A stretch of 64,000 nucleotides of DNA from Callipepla californica brunnescens (Eukaryota > Chordata > Aves > Galliformes > Odontophoridae): NCBI GenBank assembly GCA_023055505.1, contig JALIRH010000013.1:5332001-5396000 (forward strand), written 5' to 3'. How positions within the stretch are numbered: position 1 is the first letter of the stretch; every line of letters begins with the position of its first letter. The notes below the pieces were generated by a model. It did not search any database. It saw nothing but the letters and a program-made list of their open reading frames with translations, and was not told where the DNA came from. Positions 52,682 to 64,000 of the stretch are shown here, one piece after another. A program made the position numbers and the translations under genes.

Positions 52682-55600
52682 GAACCACATCACTGTGCTG
52701 GCAGACTGCTTAGAAGAATTTCCCGACACCGATGAGCCGGTGTGGATCCTGGGAAGGCAGCACCAGCTGAACGCAGGTATCTGATGTGACAGCTCCCTTC
52801 CGCCTTCTGTTTGGGTGTTTTTTTTTCCTTCCAAGTTTTGTCCTGTTTCCTTCTCCCTCGAAGCAAAACCCCACGGCTGTGGGTGGTGGTGCTCAGCCCA
52901 AAATGAAAGCGCAGTGTCACTGCCGTCACTGTGTCACTGCACAGAGGGGACACGTCTGGCAGAGCTGTGAGTTTTCGGGCCCTTCTCATCGTCGGGAGCT
53001 TCAGAAATTAAACCAAAGCCGATCTGTGTGGGGGGGTGGTTGGTATTGCTGGCCTTGCCTTCCCTCAGGGGCTGCTGTCTGTCAGCTGAAGTGAGGGTTT
53101 GAAATTGCCTGGTGGATGACAGGCTGGCCGTGAGCCAGCAGTGTGCCCTGGTGGCCAAGAAGGCCAATGGGGTCCTGGGGTGTGTTAAAAAGAGCGTGGC
53201 CAGCAGGGCGAGGGAGGTGATCCTCCCTCTCTGTCCTGCCCTGGTGAGGCCTCACCTGGAGTATTGTGTCCAGTTCTGGGCGCCTCAGTACAAAACAGAC
53301 AGGGATCTCCTGGAAAGAGTCCAGCGGAGGGCACAAAGATGTTAAAGGGTGTGGAACACCTCCCTTATGAGGAAAGGCTGAGAGAGCTGGGGCTGTTCAG
53401 CCTTGAGAAAAGAAGACACAGAGGGGATGTGATCCATGTCCATAAATATCTAAGGAGCGGGAGGCAAAGGGATGAGGTTGGACACTTCTCAGCAGTGTGT
53501 GGTGATAGGACGAGGGGAAATGGCCACAAACTGAAGCATAGGAAGTTCTGCACAGATGTGCATGGGAACTTCTTCACAGTGCAGTGACAGAGTACTGGAG
53601 CTGCACACAGAAGTGGTGGGGTCTCCATTCAAGACCCACCTGGACACCTAGCTGTGCAACCTGGGCTGGGAGCTGCTTTGCAAGGGGTTGGACTCGATGA
53701 TCCCTAGAGGTCCCTTCCAACCCCTACAGTTCTGTGATTCTGTGAAATCATAATAATAAAAGATAATAATCTGAGGCATGTGCTGTATTTTGGTGAAAAG
53801 CAACATTGCCTGATAGTCTTAGCAATTCTATATGATAAAAAAAAGTAGACTTCAGAACTGAGTTTTGCTTCTTGGAGAGGGAGCAAGGGCATTGTCTTGT
53901 GTTACGTGTCAAAGGCAGAGACCATCCGTGCAGCCCTGCTGTCAGAACACCCAAGGGTCCCATACCCAGCCCTGCTGGGCTGAGCGATCCCGTGAAAGGC
54001 TGCTGGGTCTGAGCACAGCTCAGAGAGAAAGCAGCAGGTAAGAGCTGAAGAAATCTTTGAGAGCTTTTGGGAGAATTCTGTTAGTGCATATTAAAAAAAA
54101 AATTAATTACAGTTAGTATTATTCATGTTTTCAAGAAATGACAGTGAATTGGGTTTGGAAGAGATGCATAATTCTATGCTGTTCCACACGTAGGAGTTCT
54201 TCACCTTAGCTTGCTTTACCAGTTCTTTCCTGAGGACATAATTCTCCATAGCGCTCCATTCCAGCTAGACAGAATCGTTCCAAACACCTTTTACAGCTTC
54301 ATTGCCTAGTAATTGTTTCATTGGTAATGCTTCAACTTTAATTATAAGTCTACAAAAAAAGTTCTCAGGTCTAAATGACTGCATATATATGTGCATGTGT
54401 GTGTGGGGGGGTATTAAAGGTGTTATATGTACAAGCTATCCGAGAGCTCTGTGTGTAGGCTACAGAGGAGAAACTAGAGTTTTCCAGTTCTAAATGTTTC
54501 TTTCTTTCCTTTTCAAAATATTCCAGACAAATCTAAGTTATTGTTGGATGTAAGTGCTCGCCTCTGGTTTACCTACAGAAGAAAGTTCTCTCCTATTGGT
54601 GAGTATACTGCAGACCTTTTGCCTTGTTAAAATCAAATAGCAGGAGCAGGGATGTCACCGTGGACTGAGAAATGATTTTTATGGTATTAGAACGTTCTGA
54701 GCATAACTGTTTATGCAAACAGCGCATTAAAGTTATTGAAATCTGTGTGTACTTACACCTGCACATAGTCAGGTGCTCGTGTTTGTACAGTGGGCAGTAC
54801 GTGCCTGTGAGTGTTGCTTGAAGTAAGTCAGCTCCACAAGGAATACATCAACCTTTTTTGTACCACACAGAGATTAGAAGTTACACCATCAGTGTGGGAA
54901 GAAAGTCTCACTTGGTGCCCTGCATCACAGACAGTCGGTGCAGATGCCAGCAGGTCTAGCTGGGCTCTCACACTGACGTTTTCCCTGTGGTGCTGCCTCC
55001 ACTTTAAGCCCATATGAACTGTGATGAACTTTCCCAATAGGAGGCACAGGTCCTTCGTCTGACGCTGGCTGGGGATGTATGCTGCGATGTGGGCAGATGA
55101 TGCTGGCACAGGCACTGATCTGCAGGCATCTGGGAAGAGGTGTGTGCTGTTTCTGCATGAATTATTTGGAGACCGCTTTTCCTTTTTTGTGTGTGTGTGG
55201 TATTACGTGAAAACTCAAACCCCAGATTTCTTAATGAGACTTTATCGGACACTCTGATGGGTTGAAATCAGCAGCTTACGCAGAAAAATAGAGAGAACAG
55301 ACAGGGAATCCTGCTTCCCTCCATAACTAAGGTATCTGTCCCTGTTAGAGGCAGCAGCAGACATGGCAGAGCAGTTTTGGATTAGCTGTGTGAGAGGACT
55401 TCCCAGTGCGGACCTTATGTTGTTATTTGATGCCTGTTTACAAATCTGACATTTTTTACCAGCTGTGAACGAGATGCTGCACTCATACAGATCTGTGCCA
55501 GCAGACGTGTCCTGCTGCTGCCGCTGCTGAAGCGCACTGCTCAGTGCCTCACTGTGCTCACACCCGCTCTTTGGTCCCCATAAACATTGAGCACGTGTCA

Positions 55601-58600
55601 GTGAATGGCAGCGGGTGCCACGTCAGACACCATGCTGTCAGTCTGCCCCTCTGCAGTCCGTGCCAGCGCAGCACAGCTCTTTCTGGGGATATTTTTTTCC
55701 CTTATATCCAGCCTGCACTTCCCCTGGTGCAACTTGAGGCCATTCTGTCCTGCTGCTGTTACCTGGGAGCTGAGGCTGACCCCCCAGCCGAGGCTGTGCA
55801 GTGGATCAGGACGCACAGGGCCACAGAGCAGGGATGGGCACTGCTGGGGGATGTTCAGCTGCTGTTACTGCACCACCACCACCTCTGGTGTGGTGGGCCA
55901 TCATAAAATAGGAGGCATTACTTGTGGAGCAGCCCTCACGCATGACTTGTGTGACTCATTGTGTGGCTCAGTGCCCAGAAGTTTGATCAGGATAATGGAA
56001 ACGTTGCTATTTTTTAATCTTTATTCATTTCCCCCCTCAGATTGGCAGTGGGAAAAACACAAAGAACAACCAGAAGAATATCACAGAATCCTCCGATGCT
56101 TTCTGGACAGGAAGGATTGCTGTTACTCCATCCACCAGATGGGTAAGAGCAAACAGACTTTGTGTGGTTTTCCTACTGCAATTCCTACTGTAATGAAACT
56201 TAATTTCTAAATGTTAATTCATAAATTCCAAGTTGTGGTTGAGAAGGCAATGTGTAGGTTTAAATATAAAAATGAACATAGATGGGTATGAGGTGTAACA
56301 GCACAGAAATGTTACTCACTGAGACCTAAATAAAAGCATGTGCTGGAAGCTGTCCCCTGATCAACTGTGTAAGCCTGGGCTGCAGGGTCAGTAATATTAA
56401 AGCAGACAGATGGCATTGAATATATACTGCTATTGAATTCTTTGTGCTCTCTCTTTTTGTGTGTTTTTTTTCCCCCTTCATAAAAACAGCACAGATGGGC
56501 GTTGGAGAGGGGAAGTCGATTGGAGAATGGTTTGGACCAAACACAGTTGCTCAAGTATTAAAGTAAGTCAGAATCAGCTCGTTCAGAATGTACTCCTCCG
56601 GGACACCTAGCTCAGAGGTTGGGATGAGGCCCAGACAGGCTTTGGAGGTGCTGTGTGTGTGCCCTAACCAGTACCACCACAGCCATCTGCTCTCTTCTGC
56701 ATAGTGGCACAGCTTGGACAGGTCAGGAGGGCCACCAGGAAGGTCAGGCTGGTGGTAAACATCAGAGGGAAGCCAGCTGGGCCGAGGGGGAATTCCTCAT
56801 TTCCAGGGCTTGTGCCAACCATAAAAGATGGGCAGCTCTTCATTGTCTCAAAGCCACACTTAGAAGAGCTGACTTAGTTCTTGGAGGGATATGAGGAGAT
56901 GCCTTACATCAGGGCTGCAGGTCTTCAGTGCTCAGCAGCAATTCTTTGCAACCCTGGCACAGGCACACGTTCTGGAGAGAGGGAGGAGCTGGAGCACTCC
57001 CAGGGCCCCAGCACTTCTCACTGATAAGTTCTCCATGGGTTGGTGGGTATTTCTGGTTTGCTTTAAGCAGCTAACTCTGCCTGTGCAGCTTGAGAATGTA
57101 GCTCCCTTCCCCAGAGGTCTGGATTTACACAAATAACAGAAACCTATATATCCCACTTAACTTCTGCTCAGATTCCTTTAGCTTTTAATGCCCAGTTCTG
57201 CTCTGCACACGTGCACAGAAATAGTTCCTCTGAATTCAGTAGAACTTCTTAGGCACGAACTAATATGCAGAGCTGGCAATTGGTCCTTTTCTAGACAGTG
57301 ACAGACACCATGGGCAAGATTCCATCGCGTAGGCTGTTAAATGCAGTACAAAGTAGCAAACTGAATTATGTGGTTGCAACTGGCAGTGGGACAAAACAGC
57401 TTCCACGTGATACAGTGTATGTGCTTTTCCTGGTACCACTCAGTATTTACTTTTCTAAATGTATTAAATGTTTAATATTGGAAGGTTACTTCTCATTGCA
57501 TGGAGACTTTCAAAAATCCAAGTTTGCTTTTCCAAAGGAAAAACTTCTAATTACTCAAGAATCATCTATTTTTTTTCTGAGTATAAGTACCCTCTTAGTC
57601 TAACTAGTTCACGTTAATTTGTTCTCTAGGAAGCTTGCTTTATTTGATGAGTGGAATTCACTGGCAGTTTATGTATCTATGGACAATACAGTGGTCATTG
57701 AAGACATCAGTAAGTGAAACATTAGTTCTCCTGTAGCTGTTTCTCATCACACTTCATTTTCCCAAACGTATCTACAAATGAACGAAATACTTCAGGGCCA
57801 TCTGTACCCCTTCCTGGTGTAAGGAAAAGGATAAAAGGATGATGAGCTCAGGTCTGTACTTCCAAAACTAGAACCACCATGCAGCTGGGGAGAAGACTGA
57901 GATGGTCTGTGCTATCTCAACTCTTAACCCAGAAATGGAATGAGGTTGCAGTTTCTGTAAGTTGGTTTTAACGCAGGGTTTGTGAAGGAGTTGTGCTTTT
58001 TCTTGGCAGAAAAGAAAGCAGTTAGCAGATCCTAGCACGGAGAAATGCATGGCTGTGCTTAATTTACAGCTGTAAGAAAGGTGGATTTACAAGTGAAGCT
58101 TAGCCATAGTCCACGTCTGCTTTGGTTTGTTTCCTTTTCACATCATTGGGTGCAAAGAGTTCCCCGAAGAGCTCCTGATGTCATCATCTCTTCCATTTCA
58201 TTTCCATGATGTTTTACAGACAAGTCTTGAGTGTATTAATAATACCAATAGTAAATGTCATTTCAGTCTTAAATTTTCATCTCCCAGTCATTAATCCATC
58301 TCCCTTTAACGTGCCAGCACATACTGTCTGCTGGAATTACTTCTGCTGAACAGCTGTAATTAATTTCCACGCCCTGCTCGTTTTATCCCGGCAGCTCTGT
58401 GAAGATCTCTGGCACGGCAGCCCCGTTTGTTACAGGGAGATCTACTTTGTGCTCCTGTGTGCACCCACTGATCTGCGTTTTTATTCCCACAGAGAAGATG
58501 TGCTGGTCCCCTCCCCCGAGCAGCAGCACAGCCCACAGCACTGCACATCTGCACAGAAGTGCTCCTGGCCGAAACAGGAACGCAGCAGCACTCTGCTCAG

Positions 58601-61461
58601 GCTGGAAGCCCCTCCTGCTCATTATACCTCTACGACTAGGGATAAATCACATAAATCCAGTATACATTGATGCATTTAAAGTAAGGTGGTTTTGTTTTGT
58701 TTCGTTTTTCCAACAAATCGCTTGTTGTTGTCAAACAAGTTCAGGTGTTCTTGAGATCAGTGAACAAATCAGTATAATTTCCTTTTCCTCCCTTTGAATT
58801 CCCAGGAATGCTTTAAGATGCCGCAGTCTTTGGGAGCGTTAGGAGGGAAACCAAATAATGCCTATTATTTCATAGGATTTTTAGGTAAGGAAAAAAAGAA
58901 ACTTCTTTGAAATACGCAGATGGTCAAAAGAGAAATTTCTGGGGGAGAGGGCAAGCAATTTGAGTATGAATCCCTGAAGTAAAGAAAAATGAGAGTATGG
59001 TTAAAGAAATGAAGAAATGTAGCTGGAGTATTTCAGCAACAGTGTTCCTTAATGGAAGCAGAAAGGTAACAGCAAAGCTAGGTGCTAAAGGAAGTAATGA
59101 CCTGAGCAAGAACAGCACAGCAGTGCTGACAGCATTTGACATCAGTCAAATGCTGCTCCTCTTATTTTCTCGTATTTCAGACGTGTCCTGACAGCAGTGT
59201 CCGTTTCACCTTCTTGCAGATCTTGTAGCATGTATTCCTTTAATGACTGGAAATACAGCCTTCCATATCTCACCCGTTTGGCCCACGGTTTTATGGACAT
59301 TTTGATGTTTTGTAAAACCTGCACTGATTTGGGCTGTTTTGTTCCGATTTCTGAATGCATGTCCAATGGGATTACAGATTTCACTTCTGTACCTTTCGAT
59401 CCTGGAATGTTAGGGATTGCTGTGATGACAGTTCCATTTCTGCTCTTCAGTTCTGGAGGTAGTGCTCATTAAAGTCCCTTGTTTGTTTTCAACACACGGA
59501 TGTCATCCATACAGGCAACGAGCTGATCTATTTGGACCCTCACACCACCCAGAGCTTTGTAGATTCAGAAGAGAACGGCACGGTTGATGACCAGAGCTTC
59601 CACTGCCAGCATGCCCCCCACAGAATGAAGATCATGAATTTGGACCCTTCAGTAGCTTTAGTAGGTGTCAGAAAGTAACAGTGACGTGTGTATAATGGTC
59701 AAAGGGAGGGAATCGAGTTTGCTTTATTCTATCAGTGCTTTGTATCATAATTTAAAAGTCTTTAATTGGAATTATTTGTAGAAGTCATCCAACATACGCT
59801 GCAGCGTTCTGTAGGTATCTGTGGGATCTGAAGAAACTAAATCTGATCCCATGCCATTATCCTCTGCTAGAGATTTGGCAGATATGTGTCTACAGCTTTA
59901 AACACCAGCTTTCATTCACTGCCACACTGCTATTAGTACTGCTACTTTCTAGAAAGTATTTTCTTTTTTTTTTTTTTTTAATGCTTAACAAAATCTGGAA
60001 TAAGGCAGTAAGACAAAGTCATAAATGAAGAACACATATTTCCAGCACAGGTACCACGGGGAAAGTGTCCCTTAGGTTATTCTTAGGTTCTGTCCCTGGA
60101 GCTGCCACCTATTTGGGGCCTCCCACGTTGTGGCCACAGGAGGATCAGCACACGGCTGCTCGCACTGCCTCACCCGCTGCACCACGGATTTGTCATTTGC
60201 AAAATAACACTCTGTTGTTTTGTTTTTTGTTTTCCCCCTCAGGGCTTCTTTTGCAAAGAGGAATGTGATTTTGATAACTGGTGCAGTCTCGTACAGAAGG
60301 TAACAGTGACAAGTGACCATCTTTGTCCACTCTATAGACGTTGGTTGGTTGGTGGTTGGTTTTCTTCCTAGAATGGAAACTCCCATTACATTTCTCTCTG
60401 TATTCACACTGAAAGAACCATAGAGAAGAACACATTAACACATCAGGGTAAGGCAGTGCTGCTGAGTTGTTAAGTAGAAACTGTTCAATGCTTTGCCTGC
60501 CAGGAACTGTGCCAGTTGGAAAAGGGGTGGAACAGATACCCTTAGGGGTACATACACCTCTGAAGGCGTTTCTTTGAAACGAGAAAAGAACAAGCAGATG
60601 AGGAAACCAGTTTGTGTATATCTCTTTGAAGGGCAGTAGCAGCCTGCTTCTCCTGATGAAAACTCATCCTTCCAAATCCGTTGGGTTTTTGGAGCTGATC
60701 TCTTTTGTCACAGTTCCATAAACACGCTTTTCTTCTAAGAGGCAGAAAGCACTGAGCATTCTTGGTGTGCGTTTGCTATACGTGAACAAAACCACACGCG
60801 TGTAGAAATCAAAGCTGCTTGTGAGACAATGATAAGTTGTAGTGCAGTTCAGGAGAGAATGAGGAACATGTGGGAGGTCTGTGGGACTTGAAATGTAACA
60901 GGACTTCATAGTATGTCTGCATAAAGCTTTTGTTTCCTGATAGCTACATGTAATGAAGGAATGTCTTTGTTGAGCAGACACCTTCTGTGCTTGAAGGCTC
61001 TCCCGAGGCATCATTTAAAATAAAGTATTCTGTCCCCAGGAGATTCTGAAGCAGCAGAGCCTACGGATGTTTGAGCTGGTCCAGAAGCACCCACCCCACT
61101 GGCCTCCATTCATACCTCCATCAAAGCCAGAAGTGACAACTACAGGAGCAGGTACGGTGCAGGCTGAGAGCCCCGTGGTGCAGCAGTGTCCTTAGCAAAG
61201 AGAGGAACAGTCACAGGTGGAATAACTGTGCTTTCCTCAGCATCAGCCAGTATCTGTCTGCCACGTATCCAAACGATCCACGCAATTGCTAGCATACATT
61301 CACTTTCTTTTTTCAGCCTCTGCAGTGTGTCTTTCAAAGTGTTTTCCTTTAAGTAAACAGTCCGGGCACTACTTCAGCATCACTTCTTTTTTGCAGAACT
61401 CATTGAATCTACTGACAAGCTGTTTGAGTTGGAGGAAGAATTTGAAATCCTGAGCGTATGA
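52433..61461 (+). CDS. ATG4A: Cysteine protease ATG4A (autophagin-2), 13 coding exons, 397 aa
   Basis: Coding exons: 52433-52442, 52666-52776, 54527-54598, 55041-55139, 56041-56142, 56490-56562, 57630-57709, 58493-58680, 58806-58884, 59515-59660, 60243-60299, 61040-61151 and 61397-61461. They total 1194 bp (397 aa; human 398) and keep frame at every GT/AG junction. ATG4A is a peptidase C54 that cleaves the C-terminus of Atg8 proteins (GABARAP subfamily preferred) and delipidates them, in the cytosol. The catalytic triad is intact: C77 in [16 protein letters not shown], with D279 and H281 in [27 protein letters not shown] and the C-terminal FEIL, a probable Atg8-interacting LIR motif, are present. 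The segment encoded by the start of exon 8 (after KKMC) is serine/histidine-rich and diverges from human. The first exon codes for only three residues plus one base, so the start rests on homology (MESVLS) and an AGGATGG context. Confidence 0.96.
53095..53748 (+). mobile_element. CR1 LINE fragment, sense, in ATG4A intron 2
   Basis: About 650 bp of relatively well-preserved CR1. It includes the ORF2 C-terminus ([35 protein letters not shown]) and the 3' UTR (GAGGAAAGGCTGAGAGAGCT), ending ACAGTTCTGTGATTCTGTGA. One frame break follows QRRA. It looks younger than the other copies in this window. Confidence 0.95.
54390..54412. repeat. (TG)n/poly(G) low-complexity tract
   Basis: TGTGTGTG runs into seven G residues, in ATG4A intron 2. 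Confidence 0.8.
55650..55800 (-). mobile_element. CR1 LINE fragment, antisense, in ATG4A intron 4
   Basis: TATCCAGCCTGCACTTCCCC, TGGTGCAACTTGAGGCCATT and CTGCTGTTACCTGGGAGC are the reverse complement of the CR1 3' region. Both ends are approximate. Confidence 0.85.
59964..59980. repeat. Poly(T) tract
   Basis: About 17 T residues with one C just before, in ATG4A intron 10. Confidence 0.85.
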
Positions 61462-62640
61462 AGGAAACGACTGCCGTGACTCTTCTGAGTACTGAACACA
61501 TTGGTAATATTACTGCATTGACTTACAGCCATGTTAGCCCCAAAGTGCCTGAAATTACGCAGAACAGAGCACAGAATCCGAGCAGCATCCAGAACTCCAA
61601 CTTGAACAAGAGCTTCCCCACGTGGAAAGGCAATAAAAGCTCTTGTAGTGAGATGCTTAATGGGAATCTCTTTGTAACGTATCTTACCTGAAGACAAACG
61701 GGCCTTTGAGATTAAGGCAGAAATAGGTGCATCGCTGGGCTCTGTGTTTGGAGAAAGGGATAACCCAAATGGTATTTCTTGCTCTCATATAATAATGCAA
61801 TAGTTTAGTTCTTAAAGCAAAACAGTCTTCAATTAAGGAGGATGTTTACTTCTGTTCCCTCCTGTGGGCTGCATCATAGGAAAAAATACGTTGTCTTGTT
61901 TAAAAGATCGACTGGATCATGAGAAAATTGTTTCCTTGTTAAATATTTTAACATGTATCTGAGCAACCACACTTTATTACAAAAATGTTTCTGTGAAAGG
62001 AACTGTGTCTAATGTATACATTTTGCAATAGCCTTCCTGCTTCTGGGAGACCTCGAGAGGAACAGGAGACTCAAATAGTTGATACGGATCACGACCACTG
62101 TTAGAGTTATGGTATATTTCACCTCGACCTTAACACTGAAATCATTAAGACTTAGGTTATTTCCTTCAGAGCTAAAGAGAGTCAAAGGTGGTTTAACTGT
62201 ACCTTATTTATTTTAAAGTAGATTTACACAAACTTCTGTTACAGCACTTTATCTGTGCATCTAATACATTTCTTAAGCTTTTCATAGGTTGTATATGCTG
62301 CTACATTTTGTTAATTTGTTTTTGTGTGAACTAATTACAAACCAGGTTGTGTTAAAACTTAATATATACGCAGACACAGATTACATCATTGTTACTTTTT
62401 GAGTTGTTGCCTTTTGAAATCTGTTGTGGTCAAAGTGCCTTAATGTTACAGGTTGATCAGAGCGGGAGGTTGTATTTCTAGAAGGTGGAGTGTCTCTCTA
62501 GCAGCCCTAAGAAAAACAGTCATCTTTTACTGCGTGCTAAAGGTCTGCCAGACAGTCCCCGTGGTGGTCATTTTTGTCATGACAGTGTCATAAACGTGAA
62601 GTGCAGAGTTTCAGCTTCACCAATAAAGGACACAGAGAAA
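61462..62640 (+). other. ATG4A: ATG4A 3' UTR
   Basis: The sequence after the ATG4A stop codon is non-coding and ends with AATAAA at 62622-62627. That gives a 3' UTR of about 1.2 kb, consistent with the family. No competing canonical signal was noticed before it. Confidence 0.7.
62622..62627 (+). terminator. ATG4A: Poly(A) signal of ATG4A
   Basis: Canonical AATAAA in the context CACCAATAAAGGACAC, about 1.16 kb after the stop codon. Confidence 0.7.
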
Positions 62641-64000
62641 TACTGAACGCTGTCTCCTCTCACTTGCACCTCCTGATCAGGGCCAGTGTGATATTAAAGA
62701 GCTAAGAAGAAGCCTGTTTCATCTCGTTTAATGTTTATTAATCACAGTTTGGAAATGACATGCTCAGAAAAAATAGCACTTCTCCTCCTCCTCCTCTACC
62801 TGCAATTGGGCTGCGTGCCCTCTGAGCAGTGGGAGGAGCAGCGCAGGGCTGAGCCCTCCTGAGCTGTTCACTGCACGAGCAGCAGGAAAAAGCTCTTTGT
62901 GGAACTCAAGGGATGCTCAGGGATTGACAGCAACAGAGCCAACTTCTCCAATAGAAGAGAAGAAACACTCAGAGCTCTCTGACTCTGATCTCAGAAAACA
63001 TCATGGTATTATGCGTATAAATAAGCATACGTATAATGCTTGTGTTGGAAGAGACCTTAAAGATCACCTAGTTCTGCCTCCCCCATTGAGGGCAGAAATG
63101 TTAAGCAAAAGTAAGGAATTTCTGAAGTATGTTGCTGGATAGAGCTAGAGCTCCAGAAACTAGTAGAGGAAATATACTTTAAAACAATGTCTCAGTCTTG
63201 AATAAACAGTAATACTTGGACAGTTTGGCCTCAAAATCTTGAAGCTGAGGCAGCAGTGTACTGGCAAGGCACTTCCTTCAGATGTCCTGGAATGTCGATA
63301 TGTATGGCTCTAGAAAGCGAGGTCCATAACAGCAATGACAGCCCAACCTGATGGATTCATCTGACTATTAGCATGCTTTTTCCACTGCTTCCCCCCAAAA
63401 CACACAAGGATAATACAATTATAGCACTTCTCTTTAATTATGCCCTGAAGGAATATGGGGTTACGACAGAAATGCAACTTCTTAAATGAGCAGAACTGGG
63501 TGAGCAGCCCAGAGGAGGAACACAGCACACTGTGACTGCAGAACTAAAACATGGACATCTCAGAACTAACTGCTTTATTCTGCATTGGCAGGAGCGTGCA
63601 AGCTACTCAAAGGCCTCTACTTTTTAAACACATACAGCTTGAGTAATGACACCAAACCGTGCCAAGGCTACCTCTGGAAGATCAAGGTTTGCAGTAAGGA
63701 AGTGTTTCTGGTGGCTGCGCATCCCATGACTGCAGGGAGATGAGCACAGGCCTTGAAGGAGACACTTCACCTGAAGTGCAGTAATAGTTATGAAGAATGC
63801 CAGAAGTGGTTTGGACTCAAATTCGCATCAAAAAATCTATTACTGGAGTAGCTCTTCAAAATCAACTGCAGATAGGAGTTTGGATTAGAACTGATTACCT
63901 ATCCCACCTGTTCTACAAGCAAAGCAAAACAAATTCATCTTCCAATCTCCCTAATCAAGTCAGTTATCAACCACTACTGCTTAAGTGTTTGGAAGTCACC
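62641..64000. other. Intergenic sequence downstream of ATG4A
   Basis: No exon is recognised. TTTATT near 62735 and 63571 would be AATAAA on the minus strand. The next gene in human is COL4A6, which converges on ATG4A, so this could include its 3' end, but nothing in the sequence confirms that. Confidence 0.45.
63034..63104 (-). mobile_element. CR1 3'-end fragment, antisense
   Basis: TGTTGGAAGAGACCTTAAAG followed by ATCACCTAGTTCTGCCTCCC is the reverse complement of the CR1 3' terminus. Confidence 0.8.

Noticed and set aside
53112..53345. Open frame of 77 codons in ATG4A intron 2
   Set aside because: It is a remnant of CR1 ORF2, not a separate gene or an ATG4A exon.
55605..56210. Plus-strand 201-codon frame
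   Set aside because: It joins antisense CR1 and intron sequence to ATG4A exon 5; only 56041-56142 is real coding sequence, with a proper acceptor at 56040.
62641..64000. Possible COL4A6 3' end on the minus strand
   Set aside because: Expected from human gene order only. No collagen NC1 or Gly-X-Y coding sequence is present in the window, so no feature was called.

Overview
The window is vertebrate nuclear DNA from a bird, probably a galliform close to chicken. The evidence is at least seven fragments of the CR1 LINE family (with its TTCTGTGA-type 3' ends), small introns, and three protein genes in the order VSIG1 - PSMD10 - ATG4A, which matches human Xq22.3 and, as I remember it, chicken chromosome 4. 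There are no prokaryotic features. Genes were found by reading exons, splice sites and reading phase by eye against remembered family sequences; no search was run.

Layout. 1-0.8 kb: a complete tRNA-Lys(CUU) sequence followed directly by CCA and what looks like a retroviral LTR in minus orientation. 0.8-6.9 kb: no recognised exon, with a 1.25-kb antisense CR1. 6.9-9.1 kb: two minus-strand exons encoding the Rab27-binding N-terminus of a synaptotagmin-like protein (Slp) of the zinc-finger-less type. 9.1-18.5 kb: no recognised exon. 18.5-19.2 kb: an orphan CpG island ending in four GGGCGTGGCC boxes, a plausible promoter for the Slp gene. 19.2-27.6 kb: nothing recognised.

27.66-45.4 kb: VSIG1 (CTX/ChT1 family immunoglobulin-superfamily receptor), plus strand, 7 coding exons, 331 aa, with a probable long 3' UTR. 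50.2-52.18 kb: PSMD10 (gankyrin), minus strand, 5 exons, 226 aa. 52.43-61.46 kb: ATG4A (autophagy cysteine protease), plus strand, 13 coding exons, 397 aa. All three open reading frames close exactly across their splice sites, so all appear intact. 61.5-64 kb: ATG4A 3' UTR and intergenic sequence.

How they relate: PSMD10 (proteasome assembly) and ATG4A (autophagy) are divergent, with start codons 256 bp apart in one CpG-island promoter. That promoter holds two inverted ZNF143-type motifs and two CCAAT boxes, which suggests joint control of two protein-degradation genes. VSIG1 and PSMD10 converge tail to tail, with candidate poly(A) signals on opposite strands about 40 bp apart. I found no wholly new system. 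The most unusual items are the tRNA-CCA-LTR junction, the Slp exons with no mammalian counterpart that I know of at this locus, the inverted ZNF143 promoter, and an overlapping upstream ORF on ATG4A.
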